64,000 nucleotides of DNA from Prostheceraeus crozeri (GCA_907163375.1 CAJQUW010012898.1:111817-175816); one strand, 5' to 3'; counted from the first letter of the stretch, positions 45,996 to 56,250 are shown. The notes: generated by a model from the sequence alone, not told the origin. Program-made: numbers and translations.

Positions 45996-48900
45996 ATGAA
46001 TCGTGAAATGTCTCTCGGACGAACGTCTAGGATTGATGAATTAATCAAGAAACAAACTGCTGAGTTTGATGCGCAAATTAAACATAGTAAACGTAGTAAA
46101 CGTATTAAAAAACAGAAACGTACTAGGCGTAGTATTAGACGTAATACTAAAAAACAGAAAAGTGGAACAAAAGAAATATTAGAAACTCCTATTACTGATA
46201 TCTTTTTTGATGATAGAATTAAGGATGAACTTTGTGATGATTTATGTAATTTATTTAATCCAAATGAAATTAAATATGAAAATGTATCTTTTATTAATGT
46301 AGTAAATGATATGCGGAAACTTTTAGCAAATGGTAAAATTATTAATTTACTTGGAAAAGTTGTTAAAGATCAGGAAAATATAATTCAAAATTTTTACGTA
46401 ACCTTCTATAATAAAAAATCATTTGAAACATGGTTTTCGAATCTGGATGAGAAATCCGATGCTAACGAATGGATTTTTACAGGTAATATTAAATATGAAG
46501 ATTTTGGAATGAAGTTAGTACAAAGATCGCATAGAGGGGCAGGGATTAATATGAAATATAGAATCAAAGAATATTTCGGTGAATATTGTTATATTCCTTC
46601 TGAAGATTTTTGTTTTATTAAATGTTATAATGTTTTACGAGGTTTTAATGAAGAACAAGGAGAAATGATGAAAGAAATGTTTAATAATTTTTTATATAAA
46701 GAGAAAGCCACATCTAGAACAGGAGTAATGTCAAACTGCAAATTTTTTCAATTCAATAAATATTTTGGAGAATGTGTTCAATATTATAGTCCTGCCAATC
46801 GTCATTTAAATCCTAGAGGAATTGAAACGTTTCATAATTATGTTTATTACAATTATTTTCACGCAGGTTCAACAATTGGTCACTATTGTTTAATTAATAA
46901 ATCTCATAAATTAAAAGCTATTAGAGAAATTGAAAATAATTTCAAACCCATATATAAAACAGTTACTGATGAAAATCTAACAACGCGTCCATATAAAATC
47001 ATATAAAAGAAAAAAATTGACTATGGCTCAACATATATTTGGGATCTCGAAACTTTTCCTGATCCTAACTGTTCAACAGCTCATCCTATTCCTTATGCTG
47101 TAGGAGCTATTAATTTTAATAAATTTATATGTTGTTTACCGAAACAAAGATTGAAAGAATTAGAAACACGTTTGTTAAGTGATATGATTAAAATTAAACG
47201 ATCAAAAGATGAAGATGAAATTAAAAATCTTAAAAAACAGATTAATGAGTATAATAATTTAACTGAATTAGAATTTAATAAACTTCAAAATTGTGTGAAA
47301 ATATTTACGAGAACTGAGGATGATGAATGTCCGATCGGGGGAAACCCAGAGGACGTATGTCCGATCCATCAATTTTTTAAAACTCTTGGAAAATTTAATT
47401 ATTCGAGAGTAACCTTAATAGCTCACAATTCATCAGGTTTTGATTCCTATTTTCCGATAAAAGCTAATTTTAAATTATCTAAACCGCCTCTTAAAACTTC
47501 AAGAGGAATATTGACTGCTTCATTACAAAATCCTTATACAACTGAATGTGTTAGTAGATACATTCAAAAATCTTTTAGATTTAAAAACAATGTGAAAAAA
47601 GATTCACCGTCAGGTAAATTAGCGCTTCAAACTATTATAATGAAATGTAGTTATCAACATGTAAAAACAAGTCTTTCTAAATGGTGTGAGAATTTTAAAA
47701 TTCCTACGAATGTGTGTAAATTAAATTATGAAATTGGAGACATAACACATGAAAATTATAAAGAAAAAGAAAATGAATGGAGACCATATTTAGTTAACGA
47801 TATTCTTTCTTTAGCTTTTTGTATCTACAAATATAATAATGTTATGCGAGATTTAGTTGGTGAAGATATAACTACTAATTTGACATCCTCTGCTTTAACA
47901 TTTAACGGTTGGATGAAAAGCGTACAAAATGACAATACAAATATTCATTCTCATATAGATTTATGGGCTAGAAATTATATTAGAAAATCTGTTAAAGGTG
48001 GAAGAGTTTCAGGAAATATAAGAAAATACATATCGCCATTTTGTAGCATCTTGTTACCAATATTAAAACAGTATTTACCTGGTCGCTACGCTGGGGGGAC
48101 TTTGTCTCTTGGAAGTAATTTAATAGATTTAATGAAACAGTATCGAGATTTAGGAGATAAAACTGAAATTTGTAAGAAAATTTCAAATCAACTACTTGAA
48201 CAAAAAAATGAATTTCTCATGGCTTTTGATGCAACATCTTTATATCCATCAGCTATGTATGATGAAAATTCAGAATACCCTAAAGCTGAATCAGCTAGAA
48301 AATTTCGTCAAGAAGAAGAGCGGGAAATAGTATATAAATTTAATACTCAAACATTTAGACCTAAAACTGGAATATTCTCTGTTGTGTTTCAATATCCGAA
48401 TGATATGTTTTTCCGACCAGTTCCTATAAAAGATAAAGTTAAAAATCAAAATAATAATTCTCATGTAAGTAATCAGGTTTAGAAATGGTATATGTTATGA
48501 TGTATTAACTTCTGTAGACATACAAGAAATTGTTAGATGTGGGGGAAAAATCTTACATATTACTGATGGTATAATTTAGGAAAAAAATTATGAAGTTTCA
48601 CCATTTAGAAATTATATTGAAAAACTTTTTAATTTGAGAAAAAGATATAAAGCAGAAGGAAATACTGTAGGCGATGAGTTAATTAAATTATCGATGAATT
48701 CGCTATATGGCAAAACTGTGCAAAAAGATATAACCACTAAATATCATTTATGGAATGAGAATACATTGAGAAAAAATTTCACTCAAGAAGTAAAAGATTA
48801 TGAAAAATTAAATGATGAACAATATTTAGCGAAAGTAGAAATGGAAGATGATGAATTTCTCAAAACTAATATTGTAAAAGATGGGAAGACGTCGTTCATG

Positions 48901-49446
48901 CCATCACACTTAGGTTCTTTCATTCTTTCTCACTCTAGAAGAATCATGAATAACTTTATTTTAGAAATTAATGGTTTCAACGAAAAATACATTCATTATA
49001 CAGATACTGATTCAATATACATTTCTAATGAGCTCTTCAATAAATTAGATGCTGCTGGATATGTTGGTGGGGAATTGTGTCAAGGAAAAAATGATTATGG
49101 AAATGGTGGAATTATTTTTGCAATGTTTATTGCTCCTAAAATAAAATATTGTATTACTGTAGATGAACAAGGGAGACTTAGTGAAAAGAAAACATTCAAA
49201 GGATATTGACAAGATAAAGTAAAAGTAGAAGATTTTCTAAAATTATATTCGGGGAAAACATTATCGACTACAGTTAATAAACCATGGAAAAGATCTTTAG
49301 AAACTGGAATTAGTATTCCTGATAAAAATAATAATACTGAAGAAAAAAGATTCACTGGTAAAATAATGGCAGATATTCAAGCTGAAATATTTCAAACAAT
49401 CGTCTGTGAGAGTAATTTAAGTAATGATGATGACACGTGGGAATAA
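45996..49446 (+). pseudogene. polB: Protein-primed family B DNA polymerase (PolB), broken
   Basis: The region starts with a lysine/arginine-rich N-terminus (KRSKRIKKQKRTRRSIRR) and a long N-terminal domain. The exonuclease region follows, with DLET-like and HNSSGFDSYF motifs. Palm motif A is FDATSLYPSAMYDE, motif B is KLSMNSLYGKT and motif C is YTDTDSIYI. A GRYAGGTLSL stretch precedes motif A. These are the landmarks of Polinton PolB, which replicates the element from protein-primed termini. The copy is interrupted about three times. A GC-rich mini-hairpin pair (47339-47362) sits in a variable part of the exonuclease region. The 3' flank has a 35-bp tandem repeat. Confidence 0.92.
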
Positions 49447-49457
49447 TAATTTTTTTA

Positions 49458-49531
49458 TAACATCTAAAAACTTATTACATCTAAAAATTTTATAACATCT
49501 AAAAACTTATTACATCTAAAAATTTTATTAC
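49458..49531 (+). repeat. 35-bp tandem repeat after PolB
   Basis: Two full units contain AACATCTAAAAACTTATTAC and ATCTAAAAATTTT in tandem. They separate PolB from the convergent minus-strand gene and may mark the transcript ends of both. Confidence 0.8.
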
Positions 49532-49570
49532 ATATGAAAATATATTTATCGAATATTTTGGTATTTTCTA

Positions 49571-50989
49571 TTAAGTTTTATCATATAACGTTTTATCAAA
49601 AGATAATTTAAATTTATTTTCACTAACTATCGATTTTTCATCATCAATTGATTCTTCATCATCATCATCAATTGATTCATCATCATCATCAATTGATTCT
49701 TCAACATCATAAATTACACTTTTTGGTATAGGATGCCATTTCCTGATAGGATACCATTCCCTGATGGGAATATCTAATTCCAAATTATATTTATTATTTG
49801 ATAATAATATAATAGAGAAAAATATTGGTCTTTGATCTCTTTTGGAAAATTTAATAACACAACCATAATCTGAATCATTTTTAGTTTTTATTAAAGATGA
49901 TAAAATTTTCAATTGATTAGATGTAAATCCTAATTTAAATTTTGTAGACCCGATACATAGTTGTCTAACAGTATCTTCAACTATTCCATCATTATTATTT
50001 TCAATTGTAAGAAAATGAAATTTAGATAAATTTTGATTATATGTAGTATTAATATCATGTACATCAGTATGAGATATAAATTTTTCTTCACTTAAATTTT
50101 TATAATTACTAATATTTTTATAATCTTTTTTACCATTTACACCTTTTTCAGATGTTTCAAAATCATCATTTATATTATCATCATCTATATTATCATCATT
50201 ATTATTATAAGATTCTTTAAGATCGGGCAAAGCCCTAGAACCTTCGGTTCGTTTATTATGATTATGATTATGGACATTGTTAATAGTATAAGGTGTTGTC
50301 CACATATAAATTTTTTCTTGTTGAGCTAAGCCATTTATGTAAGATTTTAATAAATTAATATTTAAATTTGAATATAATCCTATATAAGTATCATCATCAT
50401 ATCTTTGCGGCATTTCTAATGTTTCTTGTTTATAAATTGTGTCTCTATAATAAACTTGACATAATAATTCTTCATTATGTTTTTTACTCTCTATGTGAAT
50501 GTTATATTGATTTTGTTCATCAACAAATAATCTAATTTTTTCCTTGGAAAACGATTTTAATTTTTTAACTAATTCTTTAATATTGATATAATTGATAATT
50601 TAATTTTCTATCCACTCAGTATTACTAATCGGCAAAACTGCTCTAATGAATCCATAAACATTATTATGACCAATAATAACCATATTTTCTTTATTTAATT
50701 CAACATAAGCTACATCATTATATTTGCTTACAATCTCCATAAATTTTATAAACGGGTCTCCTGGAAATAAACAATAATTAGTTTCTATAGAAGGTAAACC
50801 TTTTGTTTGTTCTCTAAATATTTCGGCTTGTAATTGAAATAAAATATTAACATCTATACATGGATTTGTAATAGTATTATTATTATTATTATTATCAAAA
50901 CATTTATTTCCAAATCCCGTTGATCTCGTCGAATAAGAAGAACAGGATGATGCGGACGAATATAATTTTTTTAAATTTGCTTTATCCAT
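49571..50989 (-). pseudogene. Sliding-clamp-like (PCNA/Rad9 fold-like) protein, broken
   Basis: This is a minus-strand gene, convergent with PolB. The N-terminal part is serine/asparagine-rich and then reads PFIKFMEIVSKYNDVAYVEL with VIIGHNNVYGFIRAVLPI, the helix-strand-strand pattern that opens a PCNA lobe. Further on, NLNINLLKSYINGLAQQEKI resembles the start of a second lobe. Near the C-terminus, FTSNQLKILSSLIKTKNDS with CVIKFSKRDQRPIFFSIIL resembles the last helix and strands of PCNA/Rad9. Long acidic and asparagine-rich inserts and an acidic tail (SIDDDDE repeats) are unusual. The resemblance is fold-level and by eye. A processivity factor beside PolB would make sense. The gene is broken about once. 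An in-gene mini-hairpin pair lies at 50225-50250. Confidence 0.5.
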
Positions 50990-51093
50990 TTTTTTATTTT
51001 TATTAGAAAAAATTTTATTTTTTTATTTTTATTAGAAAAAATTTTATTTTTTTTCTCATTATATAAAAAAATTACTTTTTTATTGTTTTAAAA

Positions 51094-51981
51094 ATGATGA
51101 TACCAAATGTTGGTGGAGGTGCATATATCCCGAATAATCGTGAATTAGAAATAGAGATAGAAAATTATATCATGAAAACTGGAGACGTTTTATCTGGTCC
51201 ATTGCATCTTTCTATTCTTCTTCAACAAAATACAGAGTTAACAAATAAACAATATGTTGATACACAAATCAATGACTTAAAAGAAAAATATATAAACGAT
51301 GTTTTGGTTCCACTGATGAATGAATTAAAGTTGCTTAAACTTAATGACAAATCATTAAACGAAAAATTATTAAAACTTGATAAAAAAGATAGAGAGCTAG
51401 AAGCAGATATAGCAAAACTTTTTAAAAAGATTTCAGAACAATCAAAAATTTTAATATTACTTTCTATAAATTTAAAATCTGCAGTAATTAAAAATAAACA
51501 TCAGATAAAAATGTTAAAAGAACAATTAGAAGATGAAATAGAAAAACTACCTGAAAGAATTAAAAAAAATTTAAAGCAGTTACAAACTACATTCCAAAAA
51601 AGTGTTGATGAATTGAGTTCTAAAATTACTCAACAAATGAAAAAGATGAATAGAATAATAAATGAAGTAAACTCACTTAATCAAAAAGTTGATAAAATGA
51701 AAACTCTTAAAATCAATTTAGAAAATGAATTAAAGAAAAATTTACAAGAAAACTCTAAAGAAAATAAAGAGCAGTTAGATTCTGTTAAAAGACAACTAGA
51801 TGTTCTTAAAATTAAGTTAAATGCTCTTAAAACGGCGTTGAAGATGAATCAGGAGAAAATGCAAGTTAATAGAAAAGAAATTAAAGTACATCACACGCTA
51901 CTTGACGCAATAGATAAAGTGCAACAATCAATTATCAAAGTTATCTCGAAGTTGTTGTCCATTCACAAACGTAAATCTTGA
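51094..51981 (+). CDS. Fibre-like trimeric coiled-coil protein
   Basis: The frame is 295 residues. Residues ~27-62 contain MKTGDVLSGPLHL, and about 15 residues later LTNKQYVDTQI. That is the G-x-L-x-G-P-L...(T)KQYVD signature of phage tail-fibre shaft/collar repeats. The remaining ~230 residues are a nearly uninterrupted heptad-rich coiled coil (e.g. KKMNRIINEVNSLNQKVDKM). The N-terminus has a glycine-rich MMIPNVGGGAYIPN that could anchor to a capsid or be a protease site. I read it as a spike or fibre protein for attachment. The frame is open. The 3' flank is a dense array of mini-hairpins. Confidence 0.6.
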   Translation: MMIPNVGGGAYIPNNRELEIEIENYIMKTGDVLSGPLHLSILLQQNTELTNKQYVDTQINDLKEKYINDVLVPLMNELKLLKLNDKSLNEKLLKLDKKDRELEADIAKLFKKISEQSKILILLSINLKSAVIKNKHQIKMLKEQLEDEIEKLPERIKKNLKQLQTTFQKSVDELSSKITQQMKKMNRIINEVNSLNQKVDKMKTLKINLENELKKNLQENSKENKEQLDSVKRQLDVLKIKLNALKTALKMNQEKMQVNRKEIKVHHTLLDAIDKVQQSIIKVISKLLSIHKRKS

Positions 51982-51995
51982 TCGACGAAGTCTTG

Positions 51996-52158
51996 GGTTT
52001 CTAACCTATCGGAGCGAAGCTCCTCGAGGCTTTAGCCGATCGGACCAAAGGTCCTCAGGTTACTAACCAATAGAACTTTGTTCAGAGGCTTTAGCCGATC
52101 CTAAACGTAAATCTTAGCGCAAATATTAAACGGACCAAAGGTCCTCAGGTTACTAACC
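51996..52158. repeat. Array of GC-rich mini-hairpins between fibre and pVI-like genes
   Basis: Nine small perfect palindromes lie in 163 bp: GGTTTCTAACC (51996), GGAGCGAAGCTCC (52011), GGCTTTAGCC (52028), GGACCAAAGGTCC (52042), GGTTACTAACC (52058), GAACTTTGTTC (52073), GGCTTTAGCC (52087), GGACCAAAGGTCC (52132) and GGTTACTAACC (52148). Stems are 3-5 bp with 3-4-nt loops. They stand out as GC-rich in AT-rich DNA. Confidence 0.95.
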
Positions 52159-52202
52159 AATCGTAAATATTTTTTCCCAAAAGTCAAATTTAATCCTAAA
52201 AA

Positions 52203-52733
52203 ATGCCTATAATTTATAAACACAATCTTAAACATTTTGCTTCAAATCAAAGAATTGCTCATGAAACACGTATGAATCCTGTTTATCATTATGATAATAA
52301 AGAAACAGTTCACACGGAAGGAGCTGGCATCTTTTCTGGTATTGGAAGTATCGTTAACTTGATTAAAAATAATAAAGATTTGATTACATCTGCTGCAAAA
52401 GGAGCAGCTGCTATAGGTAGTACAGCTAGTGCAATATCAAATGCTGTTAAGTCTCAAAACGAATTAAAACAACTAGAAGCTATTCGTAAACTTAGGAATG
52501 ATTCTGAAGAACTAAAACATTTAAAAAAACTTTCAGAGGAAACAAAAAGCAAAATTGCTAACATAGCTGTGGGGGAAACCTTGAGGAGCGGAGCTCCGTC
52601 TGATAGTAAACATAAGAAGAAATCAGGCGTAGCCATAAAACGTTCAATTGAAGAAATAAGAGGTAATGGCGTGAGCAGCAACCTTGGGTCTAACCAGCAA
52701 AGCTGTAGCGGAGCTGGTCTAGCAAAATTCTAA
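52203..52733 (+). CDS. Membrane-active minor virion protein (adenovirus pVI-like)
   Basis: The frame is 176 residues. After ~40 hydrophilic residues comes EGAGIFSGIGSIVNLIKNNK, then an alanine/glycine-rich amphipathic stretch (SAAKGAAAIGSTASAISNAV), then a charged coiled helix and a basic SKHKKKSGVAIKRS tail. A small-residue site (EGAG/I) before an amphipathic helix is the layout of adenovirus protein VI, which the viral protease trims and which disrupts endosomal membranes. Homology is not claimed. Two mini-hairpin insertions encode parts of the C-terminal third (around 52585 and 52687). It precedes the major capsid gene. Confidence 0.5.
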   Translation: MPIIYKHNLKHFASNQRIAHETRMNPVYHYDNKETVHTEGAGIFSGIGSIVNLIKNNKDLITSAAKGAAAIGSTASAISNAVKSQNELKQLEAIRKLRNDSEELKHLKKLSEETKSKIANIAVGETLRSGAPSDSKHKKKSGVAIKRSIEEIRGNGVSSNLGSNQQSCSGAGLAKF

Positions 52734-52880
52734 AATTGTTTTTTAGTAAAATTTTTTTTAGTAAATTAGCAAAATTTTTTTAGAAACATTTTTTTAGCAA
52801 AATTTTTTTAGTAAAATAATTTTAGCAGAATTTTTTCTGTGTGTGAGAAAAAACAAAAAGTCAAATTATTTTTTATAAAA
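52734..52880 (+). repeat. Degenerate TTTTTTTAGCAAAA/TTTTTTTAGTAAAA repeat upstream of capsid gene
   Basis: About eight imperfect 14-20-bp units of AAAATTTTTTTAGNAA occupy the gap before the capsid start codon. Similar T-rich spacers precede other genes of the element. Confidence 0.7.
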
Positions 52881-54213
52881 ATGTCTTCGCTTATCGAAAA
52901 TAAATTTAGATTAGACGATCCTCCGTTCGTCAGTTGCAATCAAAAAAAGAATGACTATATAAGAATTGGTATGAATCCCGGATCTTCCAGTAGAGTAAAT
53001 ACTGGAGGTGATTTAATTTTTGAAGTTGATAATCAGCAGAGTTATATATATTTCCCTGATTCGTTTTTACATTGTGAATATTCTTTATATAGTGATGCCA
53101 ATTTTACAACACCATTACCAGAAACTGATAATATTGCACTAGAGAATAATTTTTTCCAAGATTATTTACACAAATGCGTTTAGATGTTGCAACTCAAAAT
53201 ATAGAAACAATAAGTGATTCTCCAGGTGTAATTGATACAATGCTTAGATTTGTAACAATTGGTGAAAATATTAAAAATTTGAAATCGAAGGTTGGTTTCC
53301 TGATACTAATGATGGTATAATTGTTGATGATTTAACTCACGCTGGAACAGATACCGCAGGAATTGCGAAAGATGTAGAAAATATTGCAAAACATTTAGAT
53401 AAAACAAACAATAGTGCATATAAAGAAAGACGTGAATTTAACAAGAAAAGTAAACAGACAGTTAATTGGTCATTGTCTCCATTATTCGGATATTTAGATT
53501 ATGATAAAATATCATGTCAATTAAAATTTAAATTAATAATTCATCGCACAGCAAATAATGAATTAATCTTTTTTGGTAAGACTGGAAAAAAAGCATATTT
53601 AAAAATTGATAGACTTGAATGGTGGATTAAGCATATTACTCCTAGTTTAGAGATTGAAACAGCTATTGCAAAAAGATTAAATACTAACAAACCAATTCCA
53701 GTAAATTTTCTAAAGCGTACTGCTAGTTTAGTAACTTTTTCCTAACAAAGATTTAACTGGCATTTTACTAGAACTTCGAATACTCCAAGATATTTATTAC
53801 TAACATTTCAAAGAAATAATTCTCCAAGTTTTGATAAGAACAACAATCTTTTTCATATTAATACAATTCGAAGTTTACAAGTTTCATTAAATCAAACCCG
53901 ATATCCAATTGATGCATTAAGATTCGATGATACCAATAATCAATTTATGGAAGGATATGATTCTTATCGAAATCTTTGTATAGAATTTGGAGTTGAACCA
54001 CAATTAACTCCTGGAGATTGGAGACATTTATATCCTGTTTTCTGTTTCGATTTAAGTGCACAATCTGAAGATATTATCAAGACTGGTTGTGATGTAACAA
54101 TTAATATTGAAAAGAAAGATTCCACAACTTCATTGATAGCTTATGGTTTAATGTTAGAAGATGTAAAATATTCTATTGAAATTCTTAATGGAAAGATGGC
54201 TAGGATAGGCTAA
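52881..54213 (+). pseudogene. Major capsid protein (double jelly-roll), broken
   Basis: The start is at the ATG after TTTTTATAAAA (52881). The opening MSSLIENKFRLDDPPFV and the strand pattern GGDLIFEVDNQQSYIYFPDS are typical of the first jelly-roll of the Polinton capsid protein. The middle carries YLKIDRLEWWIKHITPS. The end carries YRNLCIEFGVEPQLTPGDW, HLYPVFCFDLSAQ and a terminal strand with ININIEKK-like character, the usual C-terminal block of the family. This protein would form the icosahedral shell. The copy is interrupted about four times, so it is the most damaged part with PolB. Two mini-hairpins follow the stop region (54208-54233). Confidence 0.85.
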
Positions 54214-54233
54214 AGCCAGAGGAGCTTCGCTCC
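54208..54233. repeat. Mini-hairpin pair after the capsid gene
   Basis: GGCTAAAGCC (54208-54217) and GGAGCTTCGCTCC (54221-54233) form the reverse-complement order of the pair at 52011-52037. The same composite unit is therefore present in opposite orientation. Confidence 0.93.
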
Positions 54234-54390
54234 GATAAGTTAATTAAAATTTTTGTTAACTTAAATTTTTTTTAGTAATTAGTAATAAAATTTTTTCGTA
54301 ACTAGAATAGATTAAAAATTCCTAATTTAAAATTTATTCATAACTAGAATAGATTAAAATTTTTGATAACTTAAAATTTTTTTATTAAAA
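54234..54390 (+). repeat. Degenerate AT-rich spacer repeat
   Basis: Imperfect repeats of TAACTAGAATAGATTAAAA and TTGNTAACTTAAAATTTTT fill the gap up to the next start codon. Confidence 0.65.
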
Positions 54391-54873
54391 ATGTCGCAAG
54401 CGAAAAGTAATAATAATAAAACTGTTGAATTAAAATTACGTAATATTGTTGACAAAAATACCCCTAAAACTATTACGATTAATAAAAAAAAGTATTACAT
54501 AAGTAAACCAATGATAGAGAATATTCAATTACAAGAAGAAAAGAATGGCGGGATTCTCCCATTAATTTCACTAATAATAGGTGGCATAGCAGCAGCAGGA
54601 GGTGTTGCAGGTGGGACAGCTGGTATTGTCCAAGCAGTAAATAAAAATAAATCAGAGAAGGCAGCATTAGAAGAACAAAAACGACATAATAGAGAGTTAG
54701 AGAAAGTTGCTAGGGGTGAAGGAGTAGTAGATAATTTTATTACTAAATTAAAATTAGTTGATGAAGGAAAACGAGTTCTTAAAAATATTCTCCACAATGT
54801 TGATGATTTAATTGAAATTAAAGAAACTAAAGATGGTTCTGGAATATATCTAAGTCCTAGTATGATAAGGTAA
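54391..54873 (+). CDS. Small Polinton virion-type membrane protein (160 aa)
   Basis: A basic N-terminal third precedes NGGILPLISLIIGGIAAAGG and VAGGTAGIVQAVNK, a glycine/alanine-rich hydrophobic segment. A charged helix (EKAALEEQKRHNRELEK) follows and the end is GSGIYLSPSMIR. The GGILPL...GG..G...I..AVN followed by a charged helix and a terminal G.GLYL.P-type motif recurs in Polintons just after the capsid gene and is reminiscent of adenovirus core peptide pX/mu or pVI. The frame is open. The exact role is unknown. A mini-hairpin array (54869-54922) starts at its stop codon. Confidence 0.6.
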   Translation: MSQAKSNNNKTVELKLRNIVDKNTPKTITINKKKYYISKPMIENIQLQEEKNGGILPLISLIIGGIAAAGGVAGGTAGIVQAVNKNKSEKAALEEQKRHNRELEKVARGEGVVDNFITKLKLVDEGKRVLKNILHNVDDLIEIKETKDGSGIYLSPSMIR

Positions 54874-54922
54874 TAACCTCAGGACCTTTGGTCCGATCGG
54901 CTAAAGCCTCTGAACAAGGTTC
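54869..54922. repeat. Mini-hairpin array at the stop codon
   Basis: GGTAATAACC (54869), GGACCTTTGGTCC (54882), GGCTAAAGCC (54899) and GAACAAGGTTC (54912) are consecutive. The first includes the TAA stop of the preceding gene. Three of the four are reverse complements or close variants of units in the 52.0-kb array. Confidence 0.93.
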
Positions 54923-54954
54923 TATTCGGTAAAACATTTATTTTATCTTTTAAA

Positions 54955-56250
54955 ATGAATTCTACAAATTCCGAAAATTTAATTAAATTAAAAATTGCTA
55001 ATTTAGATTTATTGAATTATCTATTAAACAAAAATAAAAACTCAAACTGTCAGCATATTGGAGGTGGCATACAAAAAACATTAGAAAACTTTCCTGGATT
55101 TATTCGGAGTAAATATTCGAAAGAAAAACATCTTCCCGGTCATTCATATACTGGTCCAGGAACTCGATTAGATATAAGACTAGATGAGAATAATAATCCG
55201 AAACCAGGTGAAGAACCAATAAATAGAGTAGATGCCGCAGCTTACAGGCATGATTTAGCTTATCGAAATCATGATCTAAGTTCTCGACATGCAGCTGATA
55301 AGAAGATGATTCAAGAATTAGATAGTATTCAAAATCCTACATTTAGAGAAAAAATTGAAAGAATGTTTGTTAAGAAAGCTTTACAAGCTAAAATATTATT
55401 CGGACAGGGTTTAAATGAAACGACAGCAAAGCTGTCTGAGAGCAACGCTCGAACCTACGCGTCTGAAATTCATAGGGAATACAGAAGGCCTAAATATTTA
55501 TTGAAAGTAAAAGTATTTAATAAAGATGATAATTGGAGTGCTGATCTTATTCATATGCCGAATGAAAAAGATTATAAATACGCATTGACCGTTATAGATT
55601 TATATACACGATACGCTTGGGTAAAGCCTTTAAAAAACAAAAGTGGTCTATCAGTTAAATATGCGTTTGAAGAAATCTTTAAAGAAAGTAATAGAAAGGC
55701 AAAAAAATTGTTCTTTGATAAAGGGTCTGAGTTTTATAACAGAAATGTTCAGCCACTATTTGAAACTGTTTATTCAACTGAAAATGCAGGAAAGGCTGTA
55801 GTAATAGAAAGATTCAATCGGACGTTAAAAAATAAAATTTTCAAGAAATCTACTGAGCAGAGAAATCAGAAATGGTTGAAGATATCACCAGGAGTTGTAG
55901 AAGAGTATAACAATAAGATTCATTCAGGTATTGAAGAAACTCCAAAGAATGCTTCTGACGATCCTGATTTAATACGAATGAAAATATTCGAAAATAATTA
56001 TTCGAATGTACAGAAACGTAAGCCGAATTTGCAGAAACTTAAGCCGAAATTTAAGATTGGAGATAGAGTTAGAATATTTAAGTATAAAAATAAATTTGAA
56101 AAAGGCTTTGTTGGCTATTGGACGAAAGAGATATTTGAAGTTTGTAAAATAAATCAAACTTATCCGATTACTTACGAAATCAAAGATTTAGATGATGAAA
56201 ATATCAGAGGCCGATTTTATCAAAATGAACTACAACGAACTGATTTTTAA
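54955..56250 (+). CDS. PLA2-like domain joined to DDE integrase
   Basis: The open frame is 431 residues. Residues ~60-122 contain PGHSYTGPGTRLD (calcium-loop-like) and VDAAAYRHDLAYRNHD (His99-Asp100 catalytic pair) with AADKKMIQEL, the signature of parvovirus-VP1-type phospholipase A2 domains. A likely adenain-type site, IGGG, lies near residue 36. From ~residue 190 the retroviral-like integrase core follows: D197 (WSADLIHM), D255 (LFFDKGSEF) and E285 (VVIERFNRTL). An SH3-like C-terminal domain (KIGDRVRIFKYK...GYWTKEIFEV) closes it. The integrase joins element ends to target DNA. PLA2 domains normally serve virion escape from endosomes and are usually a separate gene. Mini-hairpins at 55422-55450 encode residues 156-165 at the seam. 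Whether the fused product was ever made is unknown. Confidence 0.85.
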   Translation: MNSTNSENLIKLKIANLDLLNYLLNKNKNSNCQHIGGGIQKTLENFPGFIRSKYSKEKHLPGHSYTGPGTRLDIRLDENNNPKPGEEPINRVDAAAYRHDLAYRNHDLSSRHAADKKMIQELDSIQNPTFREKIERMFVKKALQAKILFGQGLNETTAKLSESNARTYASEIHREYRRPKYLLKVKVFNKDDNWSADLIHMPNEKDYKYALTVIDLYTRYAWVKPLKNKSGLSVKYAFEEIFKESNRKAKKLFFDKGSEFYNRNVQPLFETVYSTENAGKAVVIERFNRTLKNKIFKKSTEQRNQKWLKISPGVVEEYNNKIHSGIEETPKNASDDPDLIRMKIFENNYSNVQKRKPNLQKLKPKFKIGDRVRIFKYKNKFEKGFVGYWTKEIFEVCKINQTYPITYEIKDLDDENIRGRFYQNELQRTDF

